Program-made: the position numbers and the translations under genes
Notes under the pieces: model-generated
The model's input: the letters and a program-made list of their open reading frames with translations, nothing else
Told to the model about the DNA's origin: nothing
Databases searched by the model: none
Source: an uncultured Pelagibacteraceae bacterium
GTDB taxonomy: Bacteria > Pseudomonadota > Alphaproteobacteria > Pelagibacterales > Pelagibacteraceae
Length of the DNA: 64,000 bases
NCBI GenBank assembly: GCA_902525935.1
Contig: CABZJA010000003.1
Span: 32,492 to 96,491 of the forward strand
Direction: 5' to 3'
Part shown: piece after piece, positions 61,929 to 64,000 of the stretch
Layout: each line of letters begins with the position of its first letter
Position numbering within the stretch: the first letter of the stretch is position 1

Positions 61929-63821
61929 ATGAATTTTAAAAACTTAGCTATGTGGGGTATAATCGTTATTTTGACGATTGGTCTATATAATATGTTTAAA
62001 AACCCTCAAGGGTCCATATCTCAAAAAAATAAAATTATTTTTTCAGAATTTCTGACGGAAGTGGATAATGGAAGAGTTGTCAAAGTTGAAATACAAGGTA
62101 AAAATATTAAAGGTGTATTATCAAATGGAAATCAATTCACCACTTATGCACCTGAAGATCCAAATTTAATACAAAAGTTGAGTGAAAAAGGTGTAAGCAT
62201 TTCAGCCAGTCCATTAGAAGAAAAAATGCCTTCGTTGTTAGGAATCCTTCTTTCTTGGTTTCCAATGCTATTGTTAATTGCTGTTTGGATTTTCTTCATG
62301 AGACAAATGCAAGGAGGAAAGGGTGGAGCAATGGGCTTTGGAAGATCAAAAGCTAAGATGATGAATGAGGTTAAAGGTAAAGTTACCTTTAACGATGTTG
62401 CTGGAGTAGAAGAGGCTAAAGAAGAAGTAGAAGAAGTAGTAGAATTTTTAAAAGATCCAAGAAAGTTTAGTAGACTTGGCGGTAAGATACCAAGAGGTTG
62501 TTTATTAGTTGGTCCTCCAGGTACTGGAAAAACACTATTAGCTAGAGCAATTGCTGGAGAAGCAGGTGTACCATTTTTTACAATATCGGGATCAGATTTT
62601 GTAGAAATGTTTGTAGGCGTTGGAGCTTCAAGAGTTAGGGATATGTTTGAACAAGGAAAGAAACACTCTCCATGTATAATATTTATTGATGAGATTGATG
62701 CAGTTGGAAGAAGTAGAGGAGCTGGACTTGGCGGTGGAAATGATGAGAGAGAGCAAACACTCAATCAGTTATTAGTTGAGATGGATGGTTTTGATACAAA
62801 TGAAGGAGTGATTATTATCGCTGCAACTAATAGACCAGATGTATTAGACCCTGCTCTTTTAAGACCAGGGAGGTTCGATAGACAAGTTGTTGTTTCAAAT
62901 CCAGATTTACTTGGGAGAGAGAAAATTTTAAAAGTACATGCAAAAAAAATATCAATGGCACCAGATGTAAATTTAAGAACAGTAGCAAGAGGAACACCAG
63001 GGTTTTCTGGAGCAGATTTAGCTAATCTTGTAAACGAGGCAGCATTACTGGCTGCAAGAAAAAATAAAAGAATTGTAACTTATCAAGAATTTGAAGAAGC
63101 AAAAGATAAAGTAATGATGGGTTCTGAAAGAAGATCAATGGTAATGTCTGAAGAAGAGAAAAGACTCACGGCTTATCATGAAGCTGGACATGCGATTGTA
63201 ACAATTAATGAAAAAGCAGCTTATCCTATTCACAAAGCAACAATAATACCAAGAGGTAGAGCTTTAGGAATGGTAATGCAATTACCAGAAAGAGATGAAG
63301 TTTCCCAAACAAGAGAGCAATTACATGCTCAAATGGCAATAGCTATGGGAGGAAGAGTTGCAGAGGAAATAATTTTTGGAGACGATAAAGTGACAACAGG
63401 TGCAGTAAGTGATATTGAACAAGCCACGAAAAGAGCAAGAGCAATGGTTATGAGGGCTGGTTTAAGTAAAGAAATGGGTCCTGTTGCTTATGGAGAAAAT
63501 GAAGAAGAAGTTTTTTTAGGTAGATCAGTTGCTAGACAACAAAATATGTCAGAAGAAACTGCAAGAAAAGTTGATAGTGAAATTAAGAAATTTGTTGATA
63601 TGGGCTATGAAAGAGCAAGAAAAGTTCTAACTGAAAAAATTGATGATTTGCATAAATTGGCAAAGGCTTTACTTACTTATGAAACTTTGACAGGGTCTGA
63701 AATAGAAGATTTAATAAATAAAAATATATATCCAAAAAATAAAGAGGACCTTAAAGTTGAAGATGATGATCAAAGCTCAGCACTCGGCTCAATGGGCTTA
63801 AAACCAAAGATTGTGCACTAA
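61929..63821 (+). CDS. ftsH: ATP-dependent zinc metalloprotease FtsH
   Basis: The protein has 630 residues. Spans at about 8-24 and 103-123 flank a periplasmic domain; the AAA domain has Walker A GPPGTGKT (195-202), Walker [12 protein letters not shown] and the SRH region; the protease has HEAGH (417-421). It degrades membrane and soluble proteins. The 65-base gap upstream is A+T-rich with no convincing terminator. Confidence 0.97.
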   Translation: MNFKNLAMWGIIVILTIGLYNMFKNPQGSISQKNKIIFSEFLTEVDNGRVVKVEIQGKNIKGVLSNGNQFTTYAPEDPNLIQKLSEKGVSISASPLEEKMPSLLGILLSWFPMLLLIAVWIFFMRQMQGGKGGAMGFGRSKAKMMNEVKGKVTFNDVAGVEEAKEEVEEVVEFLKDPRKFSRLGGKIPRGCLLVGPPGTGKTLLARAIAGEAGVPFFTISGSDFVEMFVGVGASRVRDMFEQGKKHSPCIIFIDEIDAVGRSRGAGLGGGNDEREQTLNQLLVEMDGFDTNEGVIIIAATNRPDVLDPALLRPGRFDRQVVVSNPDLLGREKILKVHAKKISMAPDVNLRTVARGTPGFSGADLANLVNEAALLAARKNKRIVTYQEFEEAKDKVMMGSERRSMVMSEEEKRLTAYHEAGHAIVTINEKAAYPIHKATIIPRGRALGMVMQLPERDEVSQTREQLHAQMAIAMGGRVAEEIIFGDDKVTTGAVSDIEQATKRARAMVMRAGLSKEMGPVAYGENEEEVFLGRSVARQQNMSEETARKVDSEIKKFVDMGYERARKVLTEKIDDLHKLAKALLTYETLTGSEIEDLINKNIYPKNKEDLKVEDDDQSSALGSMGLKPKIVH

Positions 63822-63827
63822 GCACTA

Positions 63828-64000
63828 ATGAATAAATATTACACTAGAGCGTGTAATTTTTATTACGGAAAAACTTCAAAGAAAAAACTGAAAGAAAAAA
63901 ATTCAATCCCTCTTAATGGAAATAGTTTAATTTCTTTTGATAAAATTGAAATTTTAACTAGAAAGGGAAGCAAACTAGTTGATATTAAATATACAAACAA
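63828..64000 (+). CDS. folP: Probable dihydropteroate synthase, N-terminal part, cut by window edge
   Basis: The frame from the ATG at 63828 stays open to the window end (57 codons). YYTRACNFYYG near the start and LISFDKIEILTRKG resemble the N-terminal extension of alphaproteobacterial FolP (YYRP ... FDxVEVLxR), and folP after ftsH is a common gene order. The pterin-binding motifs lie beyond the window, so the call is tentative. Confidence 0.5.
   Translation, partial: MNKYYTRACNFYYGKTSKKKLKEKNSIPLNGNSLISFDKIEILTRKGSKLVDIKYTN

Noticed and set aside
62144-62764. A 206-codon open frame on the minus strand
   Set aside because: It lies wholly inside ftsH, whose domains are unmistakable, and its Ser/Pro-rich product has no recognisable motif. 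It is a shadow frame.
1-64000. CRISPR arrays, insertion sequences, integrase or att sites
   Set aside because: No direct-repeat/spacer array, transposase, recombinase or flanking repeat was seen. The 5S gene marks the island edge but no duplicated rRNA fragment was noticed at the left of the window.

Overview
The window is a very A+T-rich, extremely compact bacterial chromosome segment. Most gene gaps are below 100 bases, 4-14 base overlaps are frequent, and no insertion sequence, integrase or CRISPR is visible. Codon choice (AAA lysine, ATA/ATT isoleucine), family-level resemblance of the housekeeping proteins and the gene order point to an alphaproteobacterium of the SAR11 clade (Pelagibacterales). 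SAR11 genomes are known to carry a hypervariable cell-surface region between the 23S and 5S rRNA genes. The isolated 5S gene at about 39.35 kb, after 39 kb of surface-sugar genes, matches the right edge of that region. The assignment is an inference from pattern, not from a database search.

Region 1 (1-39153) is a surface polysaccharide island with genes on both strands. It holds: (a) polyprenyl-phosphate sugar synthases (GT2) and multi-membrane-span GT-C-like transferases (1-2725, 29152-35526), including two copies of a GT-C-like plus STELLO/DUF288-like pair; (b) a cobalamin-binding-type radical SAM gene; (c) a block at 5471-13208 that reads as a GDP-heptose / GDP-deoxysugar module: HddA-like kinase, split transketolase, RmlC-like epimerase, GT10 transferase, ColD-like 3-dehydratase with His instead of Lys, SDR, and a fused HddC-GmhB; (d) export and polymerisation: an ABC flippase, a 768-residue protein that looks like a Wzx-Wzy fusion, two more Wzy-like proteins, an O-antigen ligase-like protein and a WecA-like initiating transferase; (e) an SDR / cupin / RmlD-like reductase / 2-epimerase run resembling the FucNAc pathway with a split Cap5F; (f) a WbpG-HisH2-HisF2 amidotransferase trio at the right end, expected to convert an acetamido sugar to an acetamidino sugar.

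Region 2 (39289-44089, + strand) starts with a 5S rRNA that has its own well-formed sigma70-type promoter. It runs with almost no spacing into an SDR gene, rpmJ, a tiny cytochrome oxidase subunit IV, pntAA-pntAB-pntB and a transaldolase-like gene. Region 3 (44093-52324, - strand) is one long probable operon: tkt-gap-pgk-fba-thiE-efp-suhB-rpmE-trcR-rpsU-initiator tRNA. It couples central carbon metabolism with translation genes. Region 4 (52377-64000, + strand) is core: a coiled-coil gene, zapA, 5-formyl-THF cyclo-ligase, YmdB-type phosphoesterase, yebC, a RuvC-like nuclease, tolQRAB-pal-cpoB, tilS, ftsH and the start of a probable folP. ruvA and ruvB, which often sit between ruvC and tol genes in alphaproteobacteria, are absent here.

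Within the island, sugar-nucleotide synthesis, lipid-linked assembly, flipping, polymerisation and side-branch decoration are all represented, so it could encode most of a complex surface glycan. No intergenic gap exceeds 300 bases.
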